The notes: a model not told the origin generated them from the letters alone. A DNA stretch of 13,432 nucleotides from Erythrobacteraceae bacterium CCH12-C2 (GCA_001556995.1 LSKF01000087.1:1-13432); one strand, 5' to 3'. Numbered from the stretch's first letter, positions 1 through 8,207 are shown. Program-made: numbers and translations.

Positions 1-157
1 GCGCAGCGCAGAAATACCCTTGCCAACGGAGAGCCGTCCACACAGGGGTCGGTTTGCGAATTTCCGCTTCCGGCGGAAAACTCGCTGAAGCTGCCCGGCA
101 GGTATCAGGATCGCGCGTCGGCTTGGCTCATGACCGGAAGTGGGTGGTTTGTTGCCG
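1..157. other. Left edge, no gene recognised; small inverted repeat
   Basis: No coding region is recognised here. Positions 61-79 form a perfect 7-bp stem (TTTCCGC with GCGGAAA) around a 5-nt loop. The stem lies about 80 nt beyond the stop of the minus-strand DUF2750 gene. It has no clear U-run behind it, so it is at best a weak terminator. The 13-mer at 66-78 recurs inverted at 675-687, on the other side of the DUF2750 gene. Confidence 0.4.
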
Positions 158-511
158 CTACGCTTCGGCAGCCAGTAACCGTGCAAGAACCTCGCTCGGC
201 CTCAAATCGTAACCTGTAGCCCGCTCGCCGGACCAGTTAAGGCCGCATCGAAGCCCATCCTTCTCCAGTCCCGGTAACCAACGCTCAATAAAGGCAGCTA
301 AATCAATTGGGGTCGGCTCGAAGCCCACATAGGCTGAGACACTATCCGTGATCTTCTTTGCTCGGCTTTCCGAGGACCAGAATGGCATGGCGATCTCACC
401 GGACGGGTTTGTCGATGTAGGGAACCCGGCCTCGTCGCGGATTCCCCACACCTTACGGGTCGCCAATGCTTCTGAAACAAAGGCGTCGGCGTGTGCTGCT
501 GAGATGCTCAT
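158..511 (-). CDS. DUF2750 domain-containing protein
   Basis: This 117-residue protein matches my memory of the DUF2750 family over its whole length. Near the N-terminus it has an 'SAAHADAF' segment, followed by a W-x-x-RD-x-x-GFP stretch (around residues 22-31), a 'MPFWSSESRA' block (42-51), an 'AYVGFEP' block and a C-terminal 'GLNWSGERATGYDL' motif (91-104). It is predicted to be cytosolic, with no signal peptide or membrane segment. The family has no established biochemical function, so none is assigned. The ATG at 511 is preceded only by weak purine-rich sequence, but it gives the family-typical N-terminus. It stands alone, and its neighbour to the right is a broken receptor gene on the opposite strand. 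Confidence is high for the family and nil for function. Confidence 0.85.
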   Translation of the reverse strand: MSISAAHADAFVSEALATRKVWGIRDEAGFPTSTNPSGEIAMPFWSSESRAKKITDSVSAYVGFEPTPIDLAAFIERWLPGLEKDGLRCGLNWSGERATGYDLRPSEVLARLLAAEA

Positions 512-781
512 TTCGTTAGATCATCATAGAAGTGGGACGACCGCAATGGGGTCGACTCCTGCATGTCGGGTTTCGGGAAACGAACCTGGCAAAGCCGCCA
601 TTTGCGGCTCGAGTTGTGCCCTGTCGGCTGTCGACCAGACCCAGTCGTTCCCGCTCAGAGGAATTAACGTCTGCTTCCGCCGGAAGCTGCCAGGCGGCTT
701 TCGGGAACGAGCACCACCCGTTTGATGACCGTGGTTGGTCACGTTGCGCAGCTCGCTAAGCTGCATTAACTTCCCGAGCAT
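512..781. other. Non-coding stretch with hairpins and repeat words
   Basis: About 270 bases with no convincing gene. It holds a 6-bp hairpin (AGCCGC 593-598 with GCGGCT 604-609), the word TCGGCTGTCGACC at 624-636 and a GCTTCC...GGAAGC dyad at 673-687. The words at 624-636 and 666-676 recur between the broken receptor and the regulator gene: 2640-2652 direct, and 2787-2797 inverted. The right edge, at about 781, is where receptor homology begins abruptly. Confidence 0.45.
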
Positions 782-2542
782 GACCGGTTTCAGGTGCCGC
801 TCTCGATCGACGGCATCCGGGTCTACCTGCCCTATGATAACCGCCTCGATTTCGGTCGTTTTTTGACGCCCGACCTCGCCGAGGTGCAGGTGGCCAAGGG
901 CTATGTCTCGGTGCTCGACGGCCCCGGCGCGCTCGGCGGGGCAATCAATCTTGTGACCACCCGGCCCACCCGCGAAATCGAGGGCGAGGTGCGCGGCACA
1001 TTGAACCTCGATCGCGGGGTCGATTATGCCGGCTACACCGCCTTCGGCCGGATCGGGACCGCACAGGACAAGTGGTATGCGCAGGCGAGCTTCGCGCGCC
1101 AGTTCACCGATCACTGGGATCTTGCGGGCGGCTTCACCCCGACTGCGACCGAGGATGGCGGCGCACGCGAATTGAGCCGCACCGAGGATTGGCGCCTCAA
1201 CCTCAAGGCCGGGTTCACGCCCAATGCGAACGACGAATATTCGCTCAGCTACACCCGGCAGGAGGGCTCCAAGAACGCGCCTTTCCACGTCACCTCGCCG
1301 CAGGCCCAAGCGTGGCGCTGGCCGTTCTGGAACCTGGACAGCGTCTACTTCCTTTCGACCACAGCGATCACCGAGGGCGTGACGCTCAAGACCCGCGCCT
1401 ACCTCAACAGCTTCGACAACCTGCTGCGCGGCTTCGACGATCGCACCCAGACCACCCAGACGCTGACCGCGGGCCGGGTGTTCAACAGTTGGTATGAGGA
1501 CCAGGCCTACGGAGGTTCGGCGCAGCTCGATTATGCGGCGGGCCGCAATCGCATCGCGCTCGCCGTCCATTACCGCCGCGACGAGCATGTCGAGTTCTCG
1601 CAGGTCTTCCCGACCGGCTTCATCGAGCCGCCGCAAAGGAGCCGCGAAGATACCTTCAGCGTCGCGCTGGAAGACACGTTACAGCTCACGCCCGCTATTA
1701 CCCTGACCCTAGGCGGCAGCTATGACTGGCGCGATCTGATCCAGTCGGATGATTTCGTGGTCGACAACGCCCGCACCGGCGGGACATTCGTCAACTATCC
1801 GCTGGTTGATGCCGATGCCTGGAACGCGCAAGGGAGGCTCAGCTGGCAGGCCGATGCCGCCAGCGAAGCCCACCTCTCGCTATCCTCGCGCACGCGCTTC
1901 CCGACGCTGTTCGAACGCTTCAGCTCACGCTTCGGCGGGGCGACCTCGAACCCCGATCTCGCGGCCGAGCGCTCGACCAATCTCGAACTTGGCGGAAGCA
2001 CGCAGCTGGGCGCGGTGCGGATCGAGGGCGCGGCGTTCTATTCGTGGCTCGACAATGCGATCGTCGCCTTCCCCTTCATCTTCAACAACGCAATGGTGAG
2101 CCAAAGCCGCAATGTCGGCCAAGGCGAATACTACGGCGCGGAAGCCGCCGTGAATGCGCGGGTCAGCGCGACGCTGGAACTGGGTGGTAACTACACGTGG
2201 ATCGAGCGCGACTTTACCGATCCCAGCATTGCTGCGTTCGAGCCAGTGGGCGTTCCCACGCACAAAGGGTTCGTTTACGCTCAATGGACCCTGACCGCGC
2301 GCCTCGCGGTGGTGCCTTCGCTCGAGATCACCTCGGATCGCTGGACGGTGACGCCCACCGGCACACTCTACTATCGCACCGGCGCCTACACCCGCGCCGA
2401 TCTGCGCGTCGACTACGAAGTCGTGGACGGTGTCGTCCTTGGCGCAGGCGTGCGTAACGCCTTCGACGACGACTTCGCGCTGACCGACGGCTTCCCTGAG
2501 CCGGGGCGGAGCTTCTACCTCAGCGCCCGGTCGCAGTTTTGA
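782..2542 (+). pseudogene. TonB-dependent outer-membrane receptor, 5'-truncated
   Basis: An intact receptor of this family would sit in the outer membrane and import a siderophore or other large ligand using TonB energy. The first recognisable residues are DRFQ at 782-793, followed by 'PLSIDGIRVYLPYDNRLDF' and the late-plug motif 'GPGALGGAINLVTTRPTRE'. The reading frame then covers a complete 22-strand-type barrel and ends with the aromatic C-terminal residue typical of outer-membrane proteins (...SARSQF). A frame stop (TAA, 767-769) closes the frame upstream. The GTG at 794 would start inside the plug with no ribosome-binding site. Signal peptide, TonB box and roughly the first 100-150 residues are therefore missing: about 582 residues remain, against 700-800 in whole receptors. 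The body has no frameshift, so the loss looks recent. The ligand is unknown. Confidence 0.85.
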
Positions 2543-2816
2543 ATGTTTCAACTGAAGCGATGACTACCGATCTGGGGCCGCTTTCCGCATGGCGGCTCTT
2601 GGGAGCAGATCTCGCAATAGCTGTCATAGGTGGACCCTATCGGCTGTCGACCCACACGCGATCGTTCGGGCCCGCAAAAACGAACGTCCGGGTTTCCCAG
2701 AAGCCGACTTGCCGCTTTCTCGATCGCGTCCGGGGCGTGCTCATGTCTGATTGTCGATGGGAAGCTTCCGGACGGATCTCGGGGCAAAGCAGACGTTCGG
2801 ATAGCTGACCCCGCTG
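2543..2816. other. Non-coding stretch sharing words with 512-781
   Basis: No credible gene is seen in these 274 bases. They contain a GCCGC...GCGGC potential hairpin around 2579-2596, the word TCGGCTGTCGACC at 2640-2652 followed about 9 nt later by TCGTTC, and AAGCAGACGTT at 2787-2797, which is the inverse of 666-676. The matches to the other side of the broken receptor suggest relics of an intergenic repeat family. That is inferred from short words only. Confidence 0.4.
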
Positions 2817-3896
2817 GTGATCACCTTCGCATCAAGTTTGCTGAAAACCATTGCAGTCACATGTATCCTGCAGCATCTTCTTATGATGGTAGGGGATGGA
2901 GTTCAGGTTGAGGTAAGGACGCGACGTGCGCTTACATCTCATCGAGATGGACCGCCGGGGGCGATTGCCGCAGACCTATCGATAGTTGACCATTTCCTGC
3001 TGCTTCAGCAGCTGTCGCTCGAAACGCAGGATGAAACCTGCCGCCTGTCGCAGCGACCGCTGGCACCGGGTTCGACCAGCTTTGTCAGCGAGACGCTGAT
3101 CGGGGCGACCAATCTGGAAGACGTGATGCAGCGCGTCGCCCGGGCCTATAACATCCTGCACGGGGGCACCTATAATCGCGTCGAAAGCCGCCCGGATCGG
3201 CTGGTGTTCCGGTTGAACGATGCGGCCTTCCCCTTCGCCTGCGATCCGGGTGACCGGGCGCGGATCGCGATCATGGAAGGGGTGACGATCTGCGTCCATG
3301 CCATGCTGTCGATGGTGATAGCGGATGACATCACACCCTGGCTGCGGTTGGTGCACACGCGCCGCCCCGCCGCCGATGGGGGCCGCGGCGGCGGATTGCT
3401 GGCCTATTGGCAGGTTCCGGTGCGCCGGGGCAGTAATGCCTATGTTCTGGAATATTCGCCGCGCGCCGCATCGCTGCCGGTCCAGCGCGACCTGGCCCCC
3501 TTCACCACGCATGATGTCTATGCCCGGATCATCGAGTCGGTCGATGGCCGGTCGCAAGCCGCCGCGGGTGCCGGCTTCCTGTCGCGCGTGCGCCGCATTC
3601 TGGCAGAGGGGGACTGCTGTCAGACCAGCGTGTCGGGCAAGCTTGGCCTCAGCGTTGCGACCTTGCGCCGCCGTCTGCGGCAGAGCAATGCCGATTTCCG
3701 CACCCTGCGGTCCGAGGTGCTGGCGGATCGCGCCGTGCATTTGCTGGCTGAGGGCTGGCCGGTTTCGGATGTCGCCGATGCCCTCGGCTTCAGCGACACG
3801 CGCAGTTTTTCGCGCGCGTTCAAGTCCTGGCGCAGCCTCACGCCTGCCTCCTATCGCCAGATGCAAATGCGCGAACCCCAAGCGGTTGCGCCCTGA
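2817..3896 (+). CDS. AraC-family transcriptional regulator (OruR/ArgR-like)
   Basis: This cytosolic DNA-binding protein probably responds to a small ligand and activates the receptor-esterase genes downstream. Residues about 55-235 resemble the N-terminal ligand-binding domain of AraC/OruR-type regulators, beginning at 'ADLSIVDHFLLLQQL'. Residues about 268-347 hold the double helix-turn-helix, and the second helix pair contains 'VSDVADALGFSDTRSFSRAF' (316-335) ending in TPASYR. The start is uncertain. The GTG at 2817 adds a hydrophobic N-terminus that is unusual for the family, so the ATGs at 2883 or 2886 (337 or 336 residues) are more plausible. None of the three has a good Shine-Dalgarno sequence. 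The gene is 127 bp upstream of, and co-directional with, an intact TonB-dependent receptor, which is the usual place for a local activator. Family call firm; ligand and target inferred. Confidence 0.85.
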   Translation: MITFASSLLKTIAVTCILQHLLMMVGDGVQVEVRTRRALTSHRDGPPGAIAADLSIVDHFLLLQQLSLETQDETCRLSQRPLAPGSTSFVSETLIGATNLEDVMQRVARAYNILHGGTYNRVESRPDRLVFRLNDAAFPFACDPGDRARIAIMEGVTICVHAMLSMVIADDITPWLRLVHTRRPAADGGRGGGLLAYWQVPVRRGSNAYVLEYSPRAASLPVQRDLAPFTTHDVYARIIESVDGRSQAAAGAGFLSRVRRILAEGDCCQTSVSGKLGLSVATLRRRLRQSNADFRTLRSEVLADRAVHLLAEGWPVSDVADALGFSDTRSFSRAFKSWRSLTPASYRQMQMREPQAVAP

Positions 3897-4023
3897 CAGC
3901 CCACTTGTGAGCGAAATTGTCCTGTCGGTTTGAACCCGCCTGTCCTCGACGCATCGGGGGCATTCGACCTAGCTTTCACGGCTGAGAACAGGTCGATCAA
4001 CGGCCAATGGAGAGGGCTAGGCT
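3897..4023 (+). promoter_or_regulatory. Upstream region of receptor operon; possible activator half-sites
   Basis: This is the gap between the regulator and the receptor. TGTCCT occurs at 3918-3923 and again at 3941-3946, a 23-bp repeat distance that is near the spacing of tandem AraC-family half-sites. GGAGAGGG at 4009-4016 is a strong ribosome-binding site 7 nt before the receptor ATG at 4024. No convincing -35/-10 pair was found, as expected if the promoter depends on an activator. The operator reading is a weak inference. Confidence 0.35.
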
Positions 4024-6312
4024 ATGAAGGTTTCAAACCGTTTGCGGCGGTCGCGCGCCGCGTGGCTGGCTTGCGGTGCTGGTACGCTGTGGTTGGCTCC
4101 TGCGCTGCAGGCGCAGGAACAGGCCCCGCCCGCCGATGCGCAGGCCGAAGAGAGCGCTCCGCTGCCGGGCGAGATCATCGTGACCGCGCGCCGCCGGGCG
4201 GAATCCTTGCAGGATGTGCCCATCGCCATTTCCGCCTTCAGCGCCGATGCATTGAGCGATCTGCAAGCCGATACGCTGTCGGGCATTCAATACGCCACGC
4301 CCAATCTCTATCTCGATCAGGGCGATGCCGGGAATGCGGTGATCTATATTCGCGGGGTCGGGCAGAACGATTCGCTGGCTTTCGCGGACCCCGGGGTCGG
4401 GGTCTATGTCGACGATGTCTTCATCGCCCGCTCGCAAGCCGCGTTCCTTGAAGTGTTCGATGTCGAACGGATCGAAGTGCTGCGCGGGCCGCAGGGGACG
4501 CTCTATGGCCGCAACACCATCGGCGGCGCGATCAAGTTTGTCTCCACCCGCCCGACCCGCGACACCACCGGCTATGCCGAAGTCGGCTACGGCAATTTCG
4601 ACAGCCTGATCCTGAAGGGCCGGCTCAGCGGCCCGATTGCGGGCGACACTTTGCGCGGCAAGGTCGCCTTCGCCTATTCCAAGCGCGACGGGTACAACCA
4701 GAACAGCTTTACCGGCGCGGATGACGGCGATGTCGATACGCTGTCGGGCCGGGTGTCGTTACTGTTCGAACCATCGAGCAAGGTGGAGTTCCTGCTCAGC
4801 GCCGATGGGCGGATCGACCGACCCGATACCTCGCGCAGCCCCGTGCGTGAGACGCCGATCACCGGGGCGACCCCCGCCGGGCTCGTCACCTTCCCGGCCA
4901 GCCCCGGCGACTATCAGGTCGACACCAATGCCAATGGCCTGTCCGACCAGAGCGGCTGGGGCGTCGCGCTCACCTCACGCTTTTTCGTGAATGATACGGT
5001 GACGCTGGAATCGATCACGTCTTACCGGGAATTCGATTTCGATCTCAATCTCGACACGGATGGTTCGCGCCTGCCGGTGCTCGACATCCTGCTGCTACAG
5101 GATCAGCGCCAGTTCAGCCAGGAATTGCGCCTCACCTATGATGATCCGGGCAAGCTGACCTTCACCGGCGGCCTGTATTATTTCTACGATGACGATACGA
5201 CCTTCTCGGGCGTCGATAATGGCGCGGCAACGATTTTCGGCTTTCCCGTGACGCTGTTCGGCTTTGCCTCGTCGAGCCTTGCGGAAACCCAACAGGAAAC
5301 CAACAGCTACGCCATTTTCGGGGACGCGACCTATCAGCTGACCGACCGCCTGAGCCTGTCCGCCGGGCTGCGCTACACCACCGAGGATCGTAGCTCGGCC
5401 CGGTTGTTCGAGAATTTCTTCGATCCGGCGGTCTCGGTGATCGAAGATACGCCGCCGTTTCTGCAAGGCGTGGGCGTGGCCGGAACGCCGATCAGCGGGG
5501 AGGCGAGCTTCGATGCCTTCACCCCGCGCGGGTCGCTGTCCTACAAGGCGAGCGATGACGTGCTGCTCTATGTCTCGGCGTCGCGCGGGTTCAAGAGCGG
5601 CGGGTTCGATGGCCGCGCCTCGACCGATTTCGCGTTCCAGCCGTTCCGCCCGGAATTCGTCTGGTCCTATGAAGGCGGGGCCAAGACCAGCTGGCTCGAT
5701 GGGCGGCTGACGCTCAATGGCTCGGTGTTCTACAATGACTATACCGATGTGCAGGTCACATCCTTCGGCTCGGACCCGGTGACGGGCGTGTTTGTCAGCC
5801 TGTTCACCAATGCCGCATCCGCCAGCGCCTGGGGCGCGGAGTTGGAACTGTTGGCCCAGCCGACCGAGGGGCTGACGATTACCGGATCGCTCGGCCTGCT
5901 CGACGCGAACTATGACAGCTTCGACATTCTGGTGGGCGGGGCAGTGACCGATGTCAGCGACCGGCGGGTGGTGAACGCGCCCGATTTCAACGCCAGCCTC
6001 GGCGCGACCTACAGCGTGCCGCTGAACGACAGTCTGGCCGCTACCTTCCACCTCGATGGCTCCTACCGTTCGACCGTGGCGACCGAGATCACCGATTCGC
6101 CGCTGCTGCGGCAGGAGGGCTACGAACGCATCAACGCCTTCGTCGCGCTGGGAAGCCCCGATCAACGCTGGCAGCTGCGCGCAGGGGTTGAGAACCTGAC
6201 CGATCAGGCGGTGCGAGTGCAGGGCTTCAATCTTCAAGACTTTCCGGGGGTTCAGGTCGGCTTTTTCAGCGCCCCGCGCACCTATGATCTGCGCCTGATC
6301 GTCCGGTTCTGA
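4024..6312 (+). CDS. TonB-dependent outer-membrane receptor, intact
   Basis: This 762-residue receptor is whole. A signal peptide (about residues 1-30, basic start, hydrophobic core, cleavage near 'LQA|QEQ') is followed by an acidic/proline-rich linker. The TonB box region 'GEIIVTARRR' spans 49-58. The plug starts at 'ESLQDVPIAISAFS' and ends with 'RIEVLRGPQGTLYGRNTIGGAI'. The long beta-barrel ends in '...RTYDLRLIVRF' with the terminal Phe used for outer-membrane assembly. It is of the type numerous in sphingomonads and not obviously a siderophore receptor; the ligand cannot be named. The ribosome-binding site GGAGAGGG fixes the start. The next gene, an esterase, begins 2 nt after the stop, so the two are surely co-transcribed. 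The upstream AraC-type regulator is the likely controller. Substrate: perhaps an ester, judged only from the neighbour. Confidence 0.93.
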   Translation: MKVSNRLRRSRAAWLACGAGTLWLAPALQAQEQAPPADAQAEESAPLPGEIIVTARRRAESLQDVPIAISAFSADALSDLQADTLSGIQYATPNLYLDQGDAGNAVIYIRGVGQNDSLAFADPGVGVYVDDVFIARSQAAFLEVFDVERIEVLRGPQGTLYGRNTIGGAIKFVSTRPTRDTTGYAEVGYGNFDSLILKGRLSGPIAGDTLRGKVAFAYSKRDGYNQNSFTGADDGDVDTLSGRVSLLFEPSSKVEFLLSADGRIDRPDTSRSPVRETPITGATPAGLVTFPASPGDYQVDTNANGLSDQSGWGVALTSRFFVNDTVTLESITSYREFDFDLNLDTDGSRLPVLDILLLQDQRQFSQELRLTYDDPGKLTFTGGLYYFYDDDTTFSGVDNGAATIFGFPVTLFGFASSSLAETQQETNSYAIFGDATYQLTDRLSLSAGLRYTTEDRSSARLFENFFDPAVSVIEDTPPFLQGVGVAGTPISGEASFDAFTPRGSLSYKASDDVLLYVSASRGFKSGGFDGRASTDFAFQPFRPEFVWSYEGGAKTSWLDGRLTLNGSVFYNDYTDVQVTSFGSDPVTGVFVSLFTNAASASAWGAELELLAQPTEGLTITGSLGLLDANYDSFDILVGGAVTDVSDRRVVNAPDFNASLGATYSVPLNDSLAATFHLDGSYRSTVATEITDSPLLRQEGYERINAFVALGSPDQRWQLRAGVENLTDQAVRVQGFNLQDFPGVQVGFFSAPRTYDLRLIVRF

Positions 6313-6314
6313 CC

Positions 6315-7340
6315 ATGGCGAGCGAAGTCGCGGCGGCGCAGAGGGACAGGCTCGATCCGCAAAGTCGGGCAGTGCTGCGCGCCTATGAGGCGATGAAGGC
6401 GGCGTGGGAGGAGCGGGTTTCCGAAGGCGGCGTGCCTGCGTCGCGCGCCTTTGCCGATGCGGTGTTCGCCGCGTTTCGCGGGTCTGATCGCGATCTGCGT
6501 CCCGATCGGATTGTGGATTTGGAGATACCGGGCGGCGACGGCCCCCGCCCGGCCCGGCTCTATCGGCCCGAGCCCAAGGATGGCACCAATCCCGGCGTGG
6601 TTCTGTTCCTGCACGGCGGCGGGTGGATGCTGGGCGGGATCGCGGCCTATGATGGTCTCGCCGCATCGCTGGCGGTGCTGAGCGGAGCGGCGGTGCTCAG
6701 TCTCGATTATCGCCTTGCACCGGAGCACCCCTTCCCCGCAGGCCTCAGCGATGCGCTCGCCGCTGCTTCGTTCCTCGCCGCGTCAGGCGATCAGATCGGC
6801 TGCGATCCCGCTCGGATCGCAGTCATGGGCGACAGTGCGGGCGGCAACCTCGCGGCGGTCGTCGCGCGAGAGGCGGCGCGGACCGGGCTATGCGCGATCC
6901 GGGGGCAATTCCTGATCTACCCCATGACGGACGTCAGCGCGGATCATGACCATTACGGATCGCGCCGCGACTATGGCGGCGGCGATTTCTTTCTGGGGAA
7001 TGCCGGCATCGACATCGCCCGCGACAACTACATTGAGGGGAAGGGTGCCGTGCCCCAAGACCCGCGCATTTCGCCCCTCTTTGGAGACATCCCGACAGGT
7101 CTCGCCCCCGCGCTGATCCTTACCGCGGGCCACGACCCGTTGCGCGATGAGGCCTTCGCCTACCACTCGCGACTGACTGAAGCAGGCGTTTCAAGCCGCT
7201 ATATCTGCGCTGAAACTACAATCCACGCCTTCATGTCATTCGGCATTCTTGATTGCGCTCAGGCAATGCGCCGCAAACTGGCGGCTGCGATTTCGCATAC
7301 CCTGAATGCCTGTTCGCTTGGTATGGTGATGGTGACTTAA
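6315..7340 (+). CDS. Alpha/beta hydrolase, hormone-sensitive-lipase-type esterase
   Basis: This enzyme should hydrolyse carboxylic esters. Residues 100-104 are the HGGGW oxyanion-hole motif of the HSL (bacterial family IV) esterases. 'DYRLAPEHPFP' lies at 131-141, and the nucleophile elbow GDSAGG at 172-177 carries Ser174. The acid is Asp274 in 'HDPLRDE', and the base is His304 in 'TIHAFMSF', so the catalytic triad is complete. At 341 residues it has normal family length, and there is no signal peptide, so it is cytosolic. The ATG lies 2 nt after the receptor stop with no separate ribosome-binding site, which suggests translational coupling. Context implies that it cleaves a compound, or a product of a compound, taken up by the receptor. 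The last ten or so residues (NACSLGMVMVT) look like an extra tail. Precise substrate unknown. Confidence 0.93.
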   Translation: MASEVAAAQRDRLDPQSRAVLRAYEAMKAAWEERVSEGGVPASRAFADAVFAAFRGSDRDLRPDRIVDLEIPGGDGPRPARLYRPEPKDGTNPGVVLFLHGGGWMLGGIAAYDGLAASLAVLSGAAVLSLDYRLAPEHPFPAGLSDALAAASFLAASGDQIGCDPARIAVMGDSAGGNLAAVVAREAARTGLCAIRGQFLIYPMTDVSADHDHYGSRRDYGGGDFFLGNAGIDIARDNYIEGKGAVPQDPRISPLFGDIPTGLAPALILTAGHDPLRDEAFAYHSRLTEAGVSSRYICAETTIHAFMSFGILDCAQAMRRKLAAAISHTLNACSLGMVMVT

Positions 7341-7503
7341 CGAGTTTGCCCGCTGTTGAGAAGCGAGCATGACTATTCTTATGAGTGAGATGAGGCCACT
7401 TCGCCGACGCGTTGCTTGGACTTACCCTTTCGGCGGCATGTGGCAAAACCAGTCGTTCAACATGTCGCATGGGAACGACCGCAAAGTCCCAGCGCCTGTA
7501 GGT
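7341..7503. other. Gap between converging genes, nothing recognised
   Basis: This stretch separates the plus-strand esterase from the minus-strand recombinase. No gene is recognised. A minus-strand open frame (7539 down to 7231) crosses it into the esterase but has no ribosome-binding site and no family I recognise. No U-tailed terminator is seen directly after the esterase stop. Confidence 0.4.
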
Positions 7504-7530
7504 CGGCTCCTCGTTGCCAACGAGGAGCCG
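7504..7530 (-). repeat. Perfect 12-bp hairpin at the 3' end of the recombinase gene
   Basis: CGGCTCCTCGTT (7504-7515) and AACGAGGAGCCG (7519-7530) pair perfectly around a 3-nt loop. The hairpin starts 5 nt beyond the stop of the minus-strand recombinase gene. No U-run follows on either strand, so it is not a standard intrinsic terminator, though it could still end or protect transcripts from the two converging genes. A recombination site bound by the adjacent enzyme is an alternative. Confidence 0.7.
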
Positions 7531-7535
7531 AGTGC

Positions 7536-8168
7536 TCAAATTTCCGTGTTCTCTGCGAGGGCAAGCGCGTCTTCGACGTCGATCCCGAGGTAGCGCACCG
7601 TATTCTCGATCTTGCTGTGACCAAGAAGGATCTGGACGGCACGCAGGTTGCCGGTCGCCCTGTAGATGATCGATGCTTTGGTACGCCTCAGTGAATGGGT
7701 GCCATATTCATTTCGTACCAATCCAATGCCAGTCACCCACTCATCGACAAGCCGAGCATATTGGCGGGTGCTGATGTGCCCATCGCGATCAACCCGGCTC
7801 GGGAAGACGTAATCGTCCACAGTGCCACCTCGACGCTCAAGCCATGCCAACAAGCTAGCCCGGGCATCCGGCAAAATCTCGAACTGAACAGGACGGCTTG
7901 TTTTCTGCTGCATCACGATTGCGCGCGTTCGGATCTGCCCTCCACTTACGATGTCGCCGATCTTCATACGCACAAGGTCGCATCCACGCAGCTTACTATC
8001 GATCGCCAGGTCAAACAGTGCACGATCACGCAATCGGCGGCGATCATTAAGAAGAAATCTAATCTCCCAGATTTGCTTCGGTTTGAGCGCGCGCTTGGCG
8101 CCAACACTTCGTCCCGCGTTCCAGACCGGGCGCTTCGTTACATTCACATCCGTTTCGGGAGTCTCCAT
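7536..8168 (-). CDS. Short tyrosine recombinase (integrase family)
   Basis: This enzyme should cut and rejoin DNA through a tyrosine-DNA intermediate. Counting from the ATG at 8168 (210 residues), the full catalytic set is visible: Arg61 in 'SKLRGCDL', Lys89, His158-x-x-Arg161 in 'THSLRRTKAS', His184 in 'LLGHSKIENT' and Tyr193 in 'VRYLGID'. It is only about 210 residues long and lacks the separate N-terminal core-binding domain of phage integrases, resembling the FimB-like short recombinases. Two starts are possible. GGAGA at 8179-8175 touches the ATG at 8174 but is 7 nt from the one at 8168, so 8168 is preferred. A dyad covers the start region, and a perfect hairpin follows the stop. It may resolve, invert or integrate nearby DNA; its target cannot be read from the sequence. 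Confidence 0.92.
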   Translation of the reverse strand: METPETDVNVTKRPVWNAGRSVGAKRALKPKQIWEIRFLLNDRRRLRDRALFDLAIDSKLRGCDLVRMKIGDIVSGGQIRTRAIVMQQKTSRPVQFEILPDARASLLAWLERRGGTVDDYVFPSRVDRDGHISTRQYARLVDEWVTGIGLVRNEYGTHSLRRTKASIIYRATGNLRAVQILLGHSKIENTVRYLGIDVEDALALAENTEI

Positions 8169-8171
8169 GAT

Positions 8172-8207
8172 CATTCTCCAGTGACCACAATGGTCATCCG
8201 GAGAATG
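8172..8207. promoter_or_regulatory. Interrupted dyad over the recombinase start
   Basis: CATTCTCC (8172-8179) pairs with GGAGAATG (8200-8207), and inside it TGACCA (8182-8187) pairs with TGGTCA (8191-8196). The two nested inverted repeats share nearly the same centre, at about 8189. They cover the ribosome-binding site and the upstream ATG of the recombinase. This fits an autoregulatory operator, an mRNA hairpin hiding the Shine-Dalgarno sequence, or a site bound by the recombinase itself. Confidence 0.6.

Noticed and set aside
524..1636. 370-residue open frame on the minus strand
   Set aside because: It runs antisense through the receptor fragment and the repeat-containing gap, with no ribosome-binding site and no recognisable family; a by-product of high GC.
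2976..3881. 301-residue open frame on the minus strand
   Set aside because: It is the exact antisense of the AraC-type regulator, which has clear domains.
5095..6666. 523-residue open frame on the minus strand
   Set aside because: It is antisense to the intact receptor and the start of the esterase; Arg/Pro/Gly-rich, low-complexity composition typical of GC-rich shadow frames.
7504..7530. Hairpin as a classical intrinsic terminator
   Set aside because: The stem is strong but neither strand has a U-run after it, unlike the hairpin at 11055-11089.
7231..7539. 102-residue minus-strand frame spanning the 7504-7530 hairpin
   Set aside because: It overlaps the recombinase stop, contains the hairpin in its first codons and enters the esterase antisense; the start 'MSTRLLVGNEEPTYRRWDF' looked mildly protein-like but no family was recognised.
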